A DNA stretch of 64,000 nt from positions 1 to 64,000 of the forward strand of contig JALGSU010000001.1 of NCBI GenBank assembly GCA_029821735.1, written 5' to 3'. This stretch comes from Candidatus Zipacnadia bacterium. Its GTDB lineage: Bacteria; Armatimonadota; Zipacnadia; Zipacnadales; UBA5352. This document shows, one piece after another, positions 16,181-25,079 of the stretch. The notes below the pieces were generated by a model. That model was given only the letters and a program-made list of their open reading frames with translations, searched no databases and had not been told where the DNA came from. The position numbers and the translations under genes are program-made. Each line of letters opens with the position of its first letter. Within the stretch, counting starts at the first letter, position 1.

Positions 16181-17521
16181 ATGGCAGATAGCCTGTTCAA
16201 TCGAGGCGACCGCGTCAACCCCTCCGCGCCGCTTGCGGCGCGTATGCGTCCCCGTGAACTGGACGAGATGGTCGGCCAGGAAGAGGCCCTGCGCGAAGGT
16301 TCGGTGATTCGGGGCGCGCTGGCTGAGGGCCGGCTGCCATCGCTGATCCTGGTGGGGCCAGCTGGTACCGGTAAGACCACACTGGCGCGGATTCTGGCGC
16401 GACGAGTGAGCGCGCACTTCGACCAGCTTTCGGCGGTAGAGGCGGGTGTGGCGGACATTCGGGCCGTGGCGGCGGCGGCCCGGGACAGGCGCGGTCTGCA
16501 TGATGCGACGACGATCCTCTTCCTCGACGAATTGCACCGGCTGAACAAGGCTCAGCAGGATTACCTGCTGCCACATGTCGAGGATGGGACGTTCACGCTC
16601 ATCGGGGCGACCACCGAGAACCCCTTCTACTCGATCATCACTCCGCTGCTGTCGCGGTGCCGGTTGCTGACGCTGGTGCTGCTTGAGCCCGAGGAGATAC
16701 GGGTGTTGCTGCTGCGGGCATTGGCCGATGAGGAGCGGGGGCTGGCGGGGCTGTCGCCGGAGGTGGCGGATGAAGTGATCGAGCATATCGCCACCAACGC
16801 CGCAGGCGACGCTCGACTGGCGCTGAACGTGCTGGAGACGGCCACGCTCTCGACGGAGCCGAATGAGGCGGGCGTGCGAGAGGTGGGGATCGAGCGCGCG
16901 ACGGCGGCGCTCGACCGGCCGGTTGTCAGGTATGATCGGGCTGGCGACGGCCACTACGACACGATATCAGCGTTCATCAAGAGCGTGCGTGGTTCGGACC
17001 CGGACGCCGCGATCTATTGGCTGGCGCAGATGCTGGAGGGTGGCGAGGACGCCCGGTTCATAGCGCGCCGGCTGATCATTCTCGCGGCCGAAGATGTGGG
17101 ACTGGCAGACCCGTCGGCGTTGAGGGTTGCGGTGGCGGCGGCGGATGCAGTAGAATACGTCGGATTGCCTGAGGGTCAGATTCCGTTGGCCGAGGCAACG
17201 ATCCATCTGGCGTGCTCGCCGAAGAGCAACTCGGCGTATGCGGCGATCAAGGCCGCGCGGGATGATGTGAAGAGCGAGGGTGCCGGCACGGTGCCCGACC
17301 ACCTGGCAAGTGGGCAGCGCCCGGGGCGAGGCGAGGACAAGTACGCGTATCCCCACGACCATGACGGGTCCTGGGTTGCGCAGAGCTATTGGCCGCCGAC
17401 GAAGGCCGCGACGCAGTACTATACGCCAGGGGACAACGCTCGTGAGCGGAAGATAGACGAGAAGCTCCAGGACCTGCGGCGCCGCTCTGAGGGCAGCGAC
17501 GGCCCGGATGATTCGCATTGA
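16181..17521 (+). CDS. rarA: Replication-associated recombination ATPase RarA (MgsA)
   Basis: Cytoplasmic AAA+ ATPase of the clamp-loader-like RarA/MgsA/WRNIP1 family, acting at stalled replication forks. 446 aa, the usual length. Walker A GPAGTGKT at residues 59-66, Walker B ILFLDE at 112-117, sensor-1 region IGATTENPF, then the family's C-terminal tetramerisation domain with ACSPKSNSAYAAIKAA. The end KYAYPHDHDGSWVAQSYWP is also characteristic. Start chosen at ATG 16181 (MADSLF), since an upstream in-frame ATG at 16016 would translate the structured RNA. It is separated from that RNA's closing stem by 55 bases and followed 43 bases later by the anti-sigma antagonist gene. Confidence 0.95.
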   Translation: MADSLFNRGDRVNPSAPLAARMRPRELDEMVGQEEALREGSVIRGALAEGRLPSLILVGPAGTGKTTLARILARRVSAHFDQLSAVEAGVADIRAVAAAARDRRGLHDATTILFLDELHRLNKAQQDYLLPHVEDGTFTLIGATTENPFYSIITPLLSRCRLLTLVLLEPEEIRVLLLRALADEERGLAGLSPEVADEVIEHIATNAAGDARLALNVLETATLSTEPNEAGVREVGIERATAALDRPVVRYDRAGDGHYDTISAFIKSVRGSDPDAAIYWLAQMLEGGEDARFIARRLIILAAEDVGLADPSALRVAVAAADAVEYVGLPEGQIPLAEATIHLACSPKSNSAYAAIKAARDDVKSEGAGTVPDHLASGQRPGRGEDKYAYPHDHDGSWVAQSYWPPTKAATQYYTPGDNARERKIDEKLQDLRRRSEGSDGPDDSH

Positions 17522-17564
17522 GCGGCATACTTTCCCGGCAAGCCTGCATGGGAGGATGAGAGAC

Positions 17565-17954
17565 TTGAAGATCCATGTGCGCAGCCTCGAGGACGCTGTC
17601 CGCGTGTGCGGTGCGGCCGGTGAACTGGACGCTTACACCGCCCCGGAGTTGCGGGATGCTCTCGATGGTGAACTGGAGGCCGGGAACGCGACCTTGGTCG
17701 TGGATCTGGGTGAGTTGACCTATCTTGACAGCACGGGTCTGGGGATCCTGGTGGGGACGGCGAAGCAGTGCCGCCAGGCAGGGGGCGACCTCGCGGTGGC
17801 ATGTGCGAGGCCGAACCTGCTGAAGATATTCCAGATATCGGGCACGCACGAGATACTGAACCTGTCGCCTGATGTGGAAGCGGCCGCGGCGCGGCTGCGT
17901 GATTTGCAGTGTAACCGCGAGCAGATGGGAAACGGCAACGGGGAGGACAGCTAA
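17565..17954 (+). CDS. Anti-anti-sigma factor (STAS domain, RsbV/SpoIIAA-like)
   Basis: Cytoplasmic STAS-domain switch protein: unphosphorylated it binds the anti-sigma kinase and frees the sigma factor. The whole 129-aa product is one STAS domain, with the phosphorylated serine in YLDSTGLGILVG. A TTG start at 17565 is preferred because GGAGG (17551-17555) sits nine bases upstream; the ATG at 17556 directly touches that site and the ATG at 17508 would overlap rarA. It is followed without gap by the RsbW-like kinase gene and then a SigB/F-type sigma gene, the classical partner-switch order. No PP2C phosphatase is encoded nearby, so the input side lies elsewhere. Confidence 0.9.
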   Translation: MKIHVRSLEDAVRVCGAAGELDAYTAPELRDALDGELEAGNATLVVDLGELTYLDSTGLGILVGTAKQCRQAGGDLAVACARPNLLKIFQISGTHEILNLSPDVEAAAARLRDLQCNREQMGNGNGEDS

Positions 17955-17955
17955 C

Positions 17956-18390
17956 ATGGGCTCTGCCGCTACGGAGACCGTGACACTGGAACTGCCCTGC
18001 CACCCCCAGTATCTTCTGGTGGCGCGGCTGACGGTCGGGGGAGTGGGCCACCGAGCTCAACTCTCGGTCGAGGATATCGAGGATCTGAAAGTCGCGATCG
18101 CAGAGGCGTGCACGAACGTCATCAACCACGCTTTCGACGATCGGGTGAAGGCCAAAGACCGCAAGATGACCGTGCGCTTCACGGCCGGCGATGGCACGAT
18201 GACGATCGAGGTAGAGGACGAAGGTCAGGGCTTTGACCCCGCGCGCATCGAGCGGGACAGGCGCACCGGGCTTGAGGGCGAGGGCGGCTTGGGTTTCGGG
18301 CTGATGAGAGAACTGACTGATTCGCTGGATGTCCAAAGCGCACCGGGCAGCGGTACCAAGATCACTTTGACCAAGCGAGCGACGGGATAA
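17956..18390 (+). CDS. Anti-sigma factor / serine kinase (RsbW/SpoIIAB-like)
   Basis: 144-aa GHKL ATPase-fold protein that binds and holds off its sigma factor and phosphorylates the STAS antagonist. The N box is EACTNVINHAF (about residues 50-60), the G1 box VEDEGQGFDP and the G2 region GGLGFGLMRELTD. The ATG at 17956 has GGAGG ten bases upstream. Its stop TAA shares one base with the ATG of the next sigma gene, so translation is coupled, as expected for a sigma/anti-sigma pair that must be made in balance. It is closest in layout to general-stress or sporulation partner-switch modules; there are no sporulation genes in view. Confidence 0.9.
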   Translation: MGSAATETVTLELPCHPQYLLVARLTVGGVGHRAQLSVEDIEDLKVAIAEACTNVINHAFDDRVKAKDRKMTVRFTAGDGTMTIEVEDEGQGFDPARIERDRRTGLEGEGGLGFGLMRELTDSLDVQSAPGSGTKITLTKRATG

Positions 18391-19163
18391 TGGGCCGCAG
18401 CCTGGCCGACCGCTCGACGCAGGAGCTTTTTGAGGAACTGCGCGCGAGTGGCGAAGAAGAGATCAGAGTGCATCTGATCGAGCGCCATGAGGGGCTCGTG
18501 AGGCATGTCTCCAACGACTATCGCGAGTCGGGGGCAGCCTACGAGGACCTCATCGGTGTGGGACATATCGGACTGGTCAACGCGGTTGACCGGTACGACC
18601 CAGAACGTGGCACGAAGTTCGCGACCTTCGCGGTGCCAACCATCCGCGGTGAACTGCGGCGGTATTTCCGGGACTCGATGTGGGGCGTGCGCGTGCCGCG
18701 ACGGGTGCAGGAACTCAGTCTGCAGGTCCGTGACGCGGCCGATGAGTTCACGCGCCAGCACGGGCGATCGCCGACCTATGCCGAGCTGGCGGGAAAGCTC
18801 GGGGTCTCGGAAGAGGCGGTCATTGAGGCGATCGAGGTCGGGAACCAGTACGAGTTGGCAAGCATTGATGACGGGGGATCCGAAGGTGATGACGCCGACA
18901 GCGGGCTGTCGGTGGCCGATCGAGCGGGCGCGGTTGACGAGAATCTGGAGAGCCTGGGAGATCGGGACCAGATGCAGTGGGCGCTCGCGCAGTTGCCGGC
19001 GCGTCAGCGGGTGATCGTCAAGCTGAGGTATTTCGGTGAGATGTCCCAGCAACAGGTGGCGGAGCGGCTGGGGATTTCGCAGATGCATGTGTCGCGCCTG
19101 CAACGCAGGGCACTCGAGCAGCTCAAGCGCATCATGGCCTTCGGGCAGGACGACGGGCAGTAG
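18390..19163 (+). CDS. RNA polymerase sigma factor, SigB/SigF/SigG type
   Basis: 257-aa group 3 sigma factor. Region 2 is intact with VNAVDRYDPERGTKFATFAVPTIRGELRRYFRD, the typical -10 recognition block with its shift to RYFRD seen in SigB/SigF/SigG. Region 3 (EFTRQHGRSPTYAELAGKLG) follows, and region 4 ends with the helix-turn-helix QQVAERLGISQMHVSRLQRR (about residues 219-238). Encoded last in the rsbV-rsbW-sigma operon, so its activity should be set by release from the RsbW-like kinase. In this family the regulon is stress or development. Its targets in this genome cannot be read from the window. Confidence 0.95.
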   Translation: MGRSLADRSTQELFEELRASGEEEIRVHLIERHEGLVRHVSNDYRESGAAYEDLIGVGHIGLVNAVDRYDPERGTKFATFAVPTIRGELRRYFRDSMWGVRVPRRVQELSLQVRDAADEFTRQHGRSPTYAELAGKLGVSEEAVIEAIEVGNQYELASIDDGGSEGDDADSGLSVADRAGAVDENLESLGDRDQMQWALAQLPARQRVIVKLRYFGEMSQQQVAERLGISQMHVSRLQRRALEQLKRIMAFGQDDGQ

Positions 19164-19247
19164 CGAGCGGGGCAATCGCGGGGGAGCACGGAACGATTTT
19201 CACCTGGCGGCAGGAGCGCTGCGAGAAGCAGATTCTCGGGCGGGCTG

Positions 19248-19275
19248 GCCGCCGGGTTGTGTATCACACGGCGGC
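19248..19275 (+). promoter_or_regulatory. Hairpin in the alaS leader
   Basis: GCCGCC (19248-19253) pairs with GGCGGC (19270-19275), with an inner GTGT/ACAC extension; a smaller CGAGAA/TTCTCG hairpin lies just before it. Both lie in the 159-base leader of alaS. The conserved T-box sequence AGGGTGG is absent, so no T-box is claimed; a simple leader structure or weak terminator is possible. Confidence 0.3.
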
Positions 19276-19322
19276 TCTTGCAGAGCCCTGGGTAGAGGCC
19301 AGTTGAGGAAAGGTCACTCACG

Positions 19323-21962
19323 ATGAAGTGTCAGGATATACGGGACAGCTTTCTGGGATATTTCGAGGAGCGCGGGCATCTGGTGATGCCGAGCGCACCG
19401 TTGGTGCTGGATGACCCGACCACGCTGTTCACCACTGCGGGCATGCAGCCATACATCAAAGCCTACCGTGGCGAAGAAGCGCCACCCGCGCCGACCGTGG
19501 CCAGCATCCAGAAGTGCGCTCGGATGGGCGACCTCGAGAACGTTGGTCGCTCGGCGATGCACCACACGTTCTTCGAGATGCTCGGCAATTTCTCGTTCGG
19601 CGACTACCTCAAGGAAGGCGCGATCAAGTTCGCGTGGGAGTATGTCACCGAAGTGCTCGAGATGTCGCGCGAGCCGCTGTGGATCACGGTCTTTGAGGAC
19701 GACGACGAGTCCGAAGATATCTGGCACACACAGATAGGGATACCGATTGATCGCATCGTGCGGTTGGGGCGAGGCGAGAACTGGTGGCCGGAGGCGCGCT
19801 GGGAGGGGCCATGCGGACCATGCACCGAGATCCACGTGGACCGCGGCCTCGAGTACGGCTGCGATGATCCGAACTGCGGACCGGCCTGCTCGTGCAACCG
19901 CTTCGTGGAACTGTGGAACCTGGTCTTCCAGTTGTACACTGAAGCTGAGGGCGGGGCGCTGTCGCCACTGCCGGCCGCAGGTGTGGACACTGGTATGGGC
20001 TTCGAGCGGCTGGCGATGCTCCTGCAGGGCAAGCAGTACACCACCGAGACCGACGAGATGGCCCAGATCATTGAGGCCACCAGCGCGGTGGCGCAGGAGG
20101 ACTGGGACGTGACCGTCGCGTACGGCGACGGGCCGGAGACTGACCTGGCCCTGCGCGTGATCTGCGACCACGTTCGGGGTGCGGCGATGCTGACGGCCGA
20201 TGGTGTGGCCCCGACGAACGAGGGTGCCGGGTACGTGCTGCGGCGGTTCCTGCGGCGCGCGTACCGGTTCGGGCTGAAGCTCGGGGCGACCGGCCCGTTC
20301 ATGCACAAGCTGATCCCGTCGGTCGAGCAAGTCATGGGGCAGGCCTATCCAGAGCTCAAAGAGAGGCAGGCTTTCAGCGTCGAGATCGTCAAAGCGGAGG
20401 AAGAGCAGTTCGCGCACACGCTGGCTCTGGGCCTGGCGCGGCTGGAGAACCTTATTGATGATCTGAAGAAGAAGAGCGCGGCCGTCATCCCCGGTGACGA
20501 GGCCTTCAAGTTGTACGATACCTTCGGACTGCCGCGTGAGATGACGATCGAGATGGCCGACGACGCCGGGCTGAGCGTGGATGAAGAGGGCTTCGAGGTG
20601 GCGCTGGCGGCGCAGCGCGAGCGGTCACGAGGCGCCATCACTGGACTGGCGATGCACGAAGCCGCGTCGGTGGCGGCGGAACTCAAGCCGAGCGAGTTCA
20701 CCGGCTACACGGAGACGTCGAGTCGGGCGACCGTGACGGCGATCGTGGTCGGCGACGAACTGGTCGAGGAGTTGGGCGAAGGCCAGGAGGGCGCGATCAT
20801 CCTCGGTAGCACTCCCTTCTATGCCGAGCGCGGCGGCCAGAGCGGCGACATGGGAACGATCACCGACGAGAGCACGAGCTTCGCGGTGAGCAACACTCAG
20901 CCGCTGGGCGAAGCCGTGGCGCACGTGGGTGTGGTCACCCGCGGCACGATCAGCGTGGGGCAGAGCGTGACCGCGAGCGTCGACGACGAGCGCCGGGACG
21001 ATATCAGGCGACATCACACGGCGACACATCTGCTGCACGCGGCCTTGCGCCAGGTACTCGGACAGCACGTGAAGCAGGCGGGCTCGCTGGTATCGCCGGA
21101 CCGGCTGCGCTTCGACTTCTCGCACCACCAGGCGATCAGTGACGAGCAACTGGTGGAGATCGAGGACCAGGTGAATCGCTGGGTCCTGGCTGACCTTCCC
21201 GTGGACATCGAAGAGATGGAGATGGACGACGCCATAGCCGGAGGGGCAATGGCCCTGTTTGGCGAGAAGTATGGCGAGCAGGTTCGGACGGTGCAGGTCG
21301 CGGGCGTGAGCTTCGAGCTGTGTGGTGGCACGCACTGCTCGCAGACGGGCGCGATTGGCAGCATACGGGTACTGAGCGAGAGCAGCGTGGCCGCAGGTAC
21401 GCGGCGGCTCGAAGCGGTTGCTGGAATGTCCTCGGTGCACCACAACCGGCTCGCGGACGAGACACTGGCGACACTGGCTCAGGCCATGAACTGCCCCGTG
21501 GAGGAGATCGCGGAGCGCATCGTGGGGCAGCATGACCGGATCAGGCAACTGGAGAAGGACGTCGTGGCGGCGCGGCGCATGAGCGCAAGCGTCAGTGTAC
21601 CCGACCTGGTGGCGGACGCAACGGAAGTGGGCGGCACGATGCTGGTGGCGAGCGTGGTGACGGACGTCGACCGGGATGCGCTTAAGAACCTGGCTGACGA
21701 AGTGGTCGACGCTCTGGGCAGCGGCGTCGTTTTGCTGGGCGCGGCCGTTGACGGCAAGGTGGCGCTGGTCGCTAAGGTGTCCGAGGACCTGATGGGCCGT
21801 GGTGCGCACGCGGGCAATCTGGTGAAAGCGGCGGCTGAGCGAGCAGGTGGCGGCGGCGGCGGCGCGCCGGGCTTTGCGCAGGCGGGCGGCGGGCACCCGG
21901 ACAAGTTGGCCGAGGCGATCGAGGTCGCGGCCGAGGCGCTGGCCGAGCAGCTTGGCGGATAG
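19323..21962 (+). CDS. alaS: Alanine--tRNA ligase
   Basis: Class II aminoacyl-tRNA synthetase charging tRNA-Ala, 879 aa, full length. Domains in order: catalytic core with motif 1 to 2 region (TTAGMQPYIKAY, HHTFFEMLGNFSFGDY), tRNA-recognition helical domain to about residue 455, the editing domain with zinc-site HHTATHLLH (about 564-572) and CGGTHCSQTG (about 666-675), and a C-terminal oligomerisation domain including the glycine-rich GGGGGGAPGFAQAGG. Start ATG 19323 is preceded by GAGGAAAGG. It is followed nine bases later by ruvX; alaS-ruvX-mltG order is common in many phyla. Confidence 0.98.
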   Translation: MKCQDIRDSFLGYFEERGHLVMPSAPLVLDDPTTLFTTAGMQPYIKAYRGEEAPPAPTVASIQKCARMGDLENVGRSAMHHTFFEMLGNFSFGDYLKEGAIKFAWEYVTEVLEMSREPLWITVFEDDDESEDIWHTQIGIPIDRIVRLGRGENWWPEARWEGPCGPCTEIHVDRGLEYGCDDPNCGPACSCNRFVELWNLVFQLYTEAEGGALSPLPAAGVDTGMGFERLAMLLQGKQYTTETDEMAQIIEATSAVAQEDWDVTVAYGDGPETDLALRVICDHVRGAAMLTADGVAPTNEGAGYVLRRFLRRAYRFGLKLGATGPFMHKLIPSVEQVMGQAYPELKERQAFSVEIVKAEEEQFAHTLALGLARLENLIDDLKKKSAAVIPGDEAFKLYDTFGLPREMTIEMADDAGLSVDEEGFEVALAAQRERSRGAITGLAMHEAASVAAELKPSEFTGYTETSSRATVTAIVVGDELVEELGEGQEGAIILGSTPFYAERGGQSGDMGTITDESTSFAVSNTQPLGEAVAHVGVVTRGTISVGQSVTASVDDERRDDIRRHHTATHLLHAALRQVLGQHVKQAGSLVSPDRLRFDFSHHQAISDEQLVEIEDQVNRWVLADLPVDIEEMEMDDAIAGGAMALFGEKYGEQVRTVQVAGVSFELCGGTHCSQTGAIGSIRVLSESSVAAGTRRLEAVAGMSSVHHNRLADETLATLAQAMNCPVEEIAERIVGQHDRIRQLEKDVVAARRMSASVSVPDLVADATEVGGTMLVASVVTDVDRDALKNLADEVVDALGSGVVLLGAAVDGKVALVAKVSEDLMGRGAHAGNLVKAAAERAGGGGGGAPGFAQAGGGHPDKLAEAIEVAAEALAEQLGG

Positions 21963-21970
21963 GACGCCTC

Positions 21971-22444
21971 ATGAGATTGATAGGCGTGGATGTGGGCGAG
22001 AGGCGCATCGGCCTGGCGGTGAGCGATCCGCTGGGGACTATTGCCAGCCCGCTGCGCGTCATCGATCGGCGCGAGAGTGACGACCCCATCGCCGAGATTC
22101 TGAACGAGACCGCGATCCTGGATGCGGAGGGGATCGTGGTGGGCATGCCGTTCACCCTGCGAGGCGAGATGGGGCCGGCTGCTCAGCGCATCGACGAGTT
22201 CGTGACCGAGTTGCGCGAGCGCGCGGGCGTTCCTGTACACACGATCGATGAGCGGATGACCACCGCGACGGCCGAGCGTGACATGATCGGTGACGGCGTG
22301 TCGCGTGAAGAGCGTCGGCAGAGCATCGACAAAGTGGCCGCCGCGCTGATCCTGCAAGGCTACCTCAACGGCATCGCCCTGCGCAATCCCCCCGACGATC
22401 AACGGCCTGATGACCCGACGGAGTATGACGATGAAGCGATCTAG
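21971..22444 (+). CDS. ruvX: Putative pre-16S rRNA nuclease RuvX/YqgF
   Basis: 157-aa RNase H-fold protein of the YqgF family, which trims the 5' end of pre-16S rRNA in E. coli and was earlier proposed as a Holliday junction resolvase. The N-terminal LIGVDVGERRIGLAVSDP carries the first catalytic Asp, the middle has VVGMPFTLRGEMGP, and DERMTTATAERDM near residues 95-107 carries the conserved acidic patch. The ATG at 21971 lies 8 bases after alaS. Its 3' end overlaps the start of mltG by 14 bases, so the two are coupled. Confidence 0.93.
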   Translation: MRLIGVDVGERRIGLAVSDPLGTIASPLRVIDRRESDDPIAEILNETAILDAEGIVVGMPFTLRGEMGPAAQRIDEFVTELRERAGVPVHTIDERMTTATAERDMIGDGVSREERRQSIDKVAAALILQGYLNGIALRNPPDDQRPDDPTEYDDEAI

Positions 22445-23435
22445 CAAGGGCCTGCTTGTGGTGGTAGTGCTCGGGTGTGTGGCGCTGGCTGGTCTGGGCT
22501 ACTGGACGCGCGTACAGCTTCAGCCGGTCAGCGCGAGCGGCGAGGCCGTGATCGTGGAGGTCGAGCGGGGGCATGGGGCCAGCGAGATATCGCAGCAGCT
22601 CGAGGCGGCGGGACTGGTGCGCAACGCGAGAGCCTTGCAGATATACCTGGTCTACAGCGGGCTGGGCAAGGGGCTCAAGGCGGGGTACTACGAACTGTCG
22701 GCAGCGATGTCGGGCATCCAGATCGCTGAGAAGCTGGTGGCGGGGAAGACCGGATCCAAGCGTGTGACTGTGCCCGAGGGACTGCGGCTGGATGAGATCG
22801 CTGAGCGCGTCGCGGATTCGGGGCTGGTCAATGCGGCGGAGTTCATGGCGGCAGCGACGCCTGCAGCGCTGGCCGGGCAGGTCAGCTTCGCGCTCCCGAG
22901 GGGAAGCGTGGAAGGGTATCTGCTGCCTGAGACATATGAGTTTCGGCTGGACGCGGGCGCCGAGACAATCGTCCGGCGCATGGCAGGTGAGCTGGACAAG
23001 CAGTTCGCCACGCCGAACGCCGAGGCGATCGAGGCTTCGGGGCTGAGCCTGCACGAGATCATCACGCTCGCGTCGCTGGTGGAGCGAGAGGCGAAAGTGG
23101 CCGTGGACCGGGCGAAGATCGCCGGGGTGCTGACTAACCGACTGACGATCGGCATGAAGCTGCAGTGCGACGCGACGGTGCAGTATGCACTGGCGGAACA
23201 CAAATCGCGGCTGACCTTCGAGGATCTGAAGGTGGACTCGCCCTACAACACGTATCTGCACAAGGGTCTGCCGCCGGGACCGATCGCCGCGCCGGGCATC
23301 GCGTCGCTTCAGGCAGCGTTGGAGCCGGCGGAGACCGATGCGCTGTTCTACGTGGCTCGCGCCGATGGCTCGCACGTGTTCACCCGAACCTACGAAGAGC
23401 ACAAAGCTGCCATCCGACAGATCCGGGGCGAATAG
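22431..23435 (+). CDS. mltG: Endolytic murein transglycosylase MltG
   Basis: Inner-membrane-anchored lytic transglycosylase that cuts nascent peptidoglycan strands and limits their length. 334 aa. An N-terminal membrane anchor (about residues 8-24) is followed by a LysM-like/YceG domain. The catalytic glutamate is Glu218 in LASLVEREA, the same pattern as the E. coli enzyme. The family motifs YLLPETYEF and SPYNTYLHKGLPPGPIAAPG are intact. Start ATG 22431 (MKRSSKG) has GGAG eight bases upstream; an earlier in-frame start at 22410 lies further inside ruvX. The yqeG-type gene follows 11 bases later. Confidence 0.95.
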   Translation: MKRSSKGLLVVVVLGCVALAGLGYWTRVQLQPVSASGEAVIVEVERGHGASEISQQLEAAGLVRNARALQIYLVYSGLGKGLKAGYYELSAAMSGIQIAEKLVAGKTGSKRVTVPEGLRLDEIAERVADSGLVNAAEFMAAATPAALAGQVSFALPRGSVEGYLLPETYEFRLDAGAETIVRRMAGELDKQFATPNAEAIEASGLSLHEIITLASLVEREAKVAVDRAKIAGVLTNRLTIGMKLQCDATVQYALAEHKSRLTFEDLKVDSPYNTYLHKGLPPGPIAAPGIASLQAALEPAETDALFYVARADGSHVFTRTYEEHKAAIRQIRGE

Positions 23436-23446
23436 CGGAGACGACT

Positions 23447-23992
23447 ATGCTCGAAGTTTTCGCGCCCAACGAGGTAGCGGCCAGCGTCCCCGATATCGAT
23501 CTGGATGCGCTGAGCGAACTCGGCATCCGAGGCCTGCTGCTGGATGTTGACAACACGCTGGTGAGTTGGGGCGGCTCGCAGATGAGCGACCCGGTCAGCC
23601 GGTGGGTTCGGCGGGCGAACGAGAGCTTCAGTCTGTGCCTGGTGTCGAACTCGGTGCGTGGCAAGCGGATGCGGAAGCTTGCTGACGAGATCGGCATTCC
23701 GGGCATAGCGGTATGGGGCATGGGGCGCAAGCCGTTCCGAGGCGGAGTGCTGAAGGCGCTGTCGCAGACGGGCACTTCCCCCGAAGAGACGGCAATGGTC
23801 GGCGACCAACTCCTGACCGATGTTGCGGCAGGCAACCGGTGCGGACTCTACACCATATGGGTACAGAAGATCAGCGCCCGCGAGTTCCCCGTCACACGAC
23901 TCAACCGGATCATCGAGGCATACTACGCGCGCCGATTGCGGCGAGCGGGTCTGATGCCCGAAGAACCCCCGCAGGCAGGTGGCGATCGGTGA
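23447..23992 (+). CDS. YqeG-family HAD IIIA phosphatase
   Basis: 181-aa HAD-superfamily phosphatase of the bacterial YqeG family (mitochondrial relatives are phosphatidylglycerophosphate phosphatases). Motif I is LLLDVDNTLVSWG with Asp33 and Asp35, motif II is CLVSNS, the motif III lysine is in GMGRKPFRGG, and motif IV is MVGDQLLTDVAAGNRCG. The substrate in bacteria is not settled: phospholipid precursor dephosphorylation is one possibility. The C-terminus overlaps the GTG start of aroE (GTGA overlap), so the two are translated together; YqeG next to AroE is a common pairing in Gram-positive genomes. Confidence 0.88.
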   Translation: MLEVFAPNEVAASVPDIDLDALSELGIRGLLLDVDNTLVSWGGSQMSDPVSRWVRRANESFSLCLVSNSVRGKRMRKLADEIGIPGIAVWGMGRKPFRGGVLKALSQTGTSPEETAMVGDQLLTDVAAGNRCGLYTIWVQKISAREFPVTRLNRIIEAYYARRLRRAGLMPEEPPQAGGDR

Positions 23993-24852
23993 CTGTGGAT
24001 ACACACACGCAGACGGTCGGTGTGATTGGCTGGCCGGTAGAGCACAGTCTGTCGCCGGCGATGCACAACGCGGCGCTCGCGGCGATGGAACTGAACTGGG
24101 TCTACCTGGCATTCCCGGTGGCGCCCGAGCGCGTGTCGGAGGCAGTGGGTGCGGTGCGAGGGCTGCAGTTGATCGGGCTGAACGTGACCATTCCGCACAA
24201 GCAGGCTGTGGCGGAACTGATGGACGAGCTGGACGATGCGGCCGAGGCGCTTGGGGTGGTGAACACGGTGGTGCGGCGCGAAGACCGGCTCGTAGGCTAC
24301 AACACCGATGGGCCGGGCTTTCTGCAGTCTGTCGAGGAGATGGGGCACAGTGTTGAGGGTAAGCGCGTCGCGGTCATCGGGGCGGGAGGGGCGTCGCGGT
24401 CGATCGCTTACGCGTGCGCGCGGGCCGGGGCGAGTCAGATGACCGTGCTCAATCGTACGGCGGCGAGAGCCGAGGCAGTGGCTTCGCTTGCGGCTGACAA
24501 GGGCGGGGCCAGCGACGTTGGCACCGCGGGTCTCGAGGGCGCGGCGGCCGAGGAGGCAGTCAGTGGCGCGGACCTTGTGGTGGACTGCACATCGGTGGGG
24601 ATGTATCCGAATGTGGAGGAAGGGCCGGTCGTGCCGGGCGGATGGCTGCGGGCGGGACAGGTCGTGGTGGACGTGACCTATAACCCTCGGGAAACAACAC
24701 TGCTGCGGGCGGCGCGAGCCCGTGGCGCGGACGTGGTGGACGGTACCGGGATGCTGGTGCACCAGGGCGCAATCGCGCTCGGGCACTGGTGTGGCAGGCA
24801 GGCTCCGGCCGAAGTGATGCGCGAGGCATTGCTCAGCGCGCTGGCCCGGTAA
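23989..24852 (+). CDS. aroE: Shikimate dehydrogenase (NADP)
   Basis: Reduces 3-dehydroshikimate to shikimate in aromatic amino acid synthesis. 287 aa. The N-terminal substrate domain has GVIGWPVEHSLSPAMHNAA and the catalytic Lys71 in NVTIPHKQAV, with Asp107 in YNTDGPGF. The NADP-binding domain has GAGGASRSIAYACARAG and the NRTAARAEA loop that prefers NADP. The end GTGMLVHQGAIALGHW is conserved. The start is GTG at 23989, overlapping the stop of the phosphatase gene; a second GTG two codons on is also possible. Other shikimate genes, aroC and aroKB, lie 32 kb downstream behind the pilus genes. Confidence 0.95.
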   Translation: MTVDTHTQTVGVIGWPVEHSLSPAMHNAALAAMELNWVYLAFPVAPERVSEAVGAVRGLQLIGLNVTIPHKQAVAELMDELDDAAEALGVVNTVVRREDRLVGYNTDGPGFLQSVEEMGHSVEGKRVAVIGAGGASRSIAYACARAGASQMTVLNRTAARAEAVASLAADKGGASDVGTAGLEGAAAEEAVSGADLVVDCTSVGMYPNVEEGPVVPGGWLRAGQVVVDVTYNPRETTLLRAARARGADVVDGTGMLVHQGAIALGHWCGRQAPAEVMREALLSALAR

Positions 24853-24985
24853 GCGGTCAGAAGGTTAAGTTACTGTGAAAAGGCAGGTTGAGAGGTCCCT
24901 AAGCTGAATGATGGCGTGGCGAGATGGGTAGAACAACAATGGGTGTGCGCGTGCGAGAAGTGCGCCGCAGTAGTGGGGGGCTGGC

Positions 24986-25014
24986 TTGACTTGCCCGGGA
25001 GCGTAACATATAAT
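24986..25014 (+). promoter_or_regulatory. Strong sigma70-type promoter of the pilus operon
   Basis: TTGACT (24986-24991) and a perfect TATAAT (25009-25014) are exactly 17 bases apart, 65 bases ahead of the pilB ATG. This is the best vegetative promoter match in the window. The rest of the 24853-25079 gap holds no gene. Confidence 0.75.
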
Positions 25015-25079
25015 CCGGGCGGGCGAGCGGGTATGCGCGCCGTCGTACGTGCACGTCAAACTGGCAGAGGTGCAATGCG

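Noticed and set aside
19164-19322. Leader of alaS considered as a T-box riboswitch.
   Set aside because: No AGGGTGG-type T-box sequence and no specifier-loop architecture were found.
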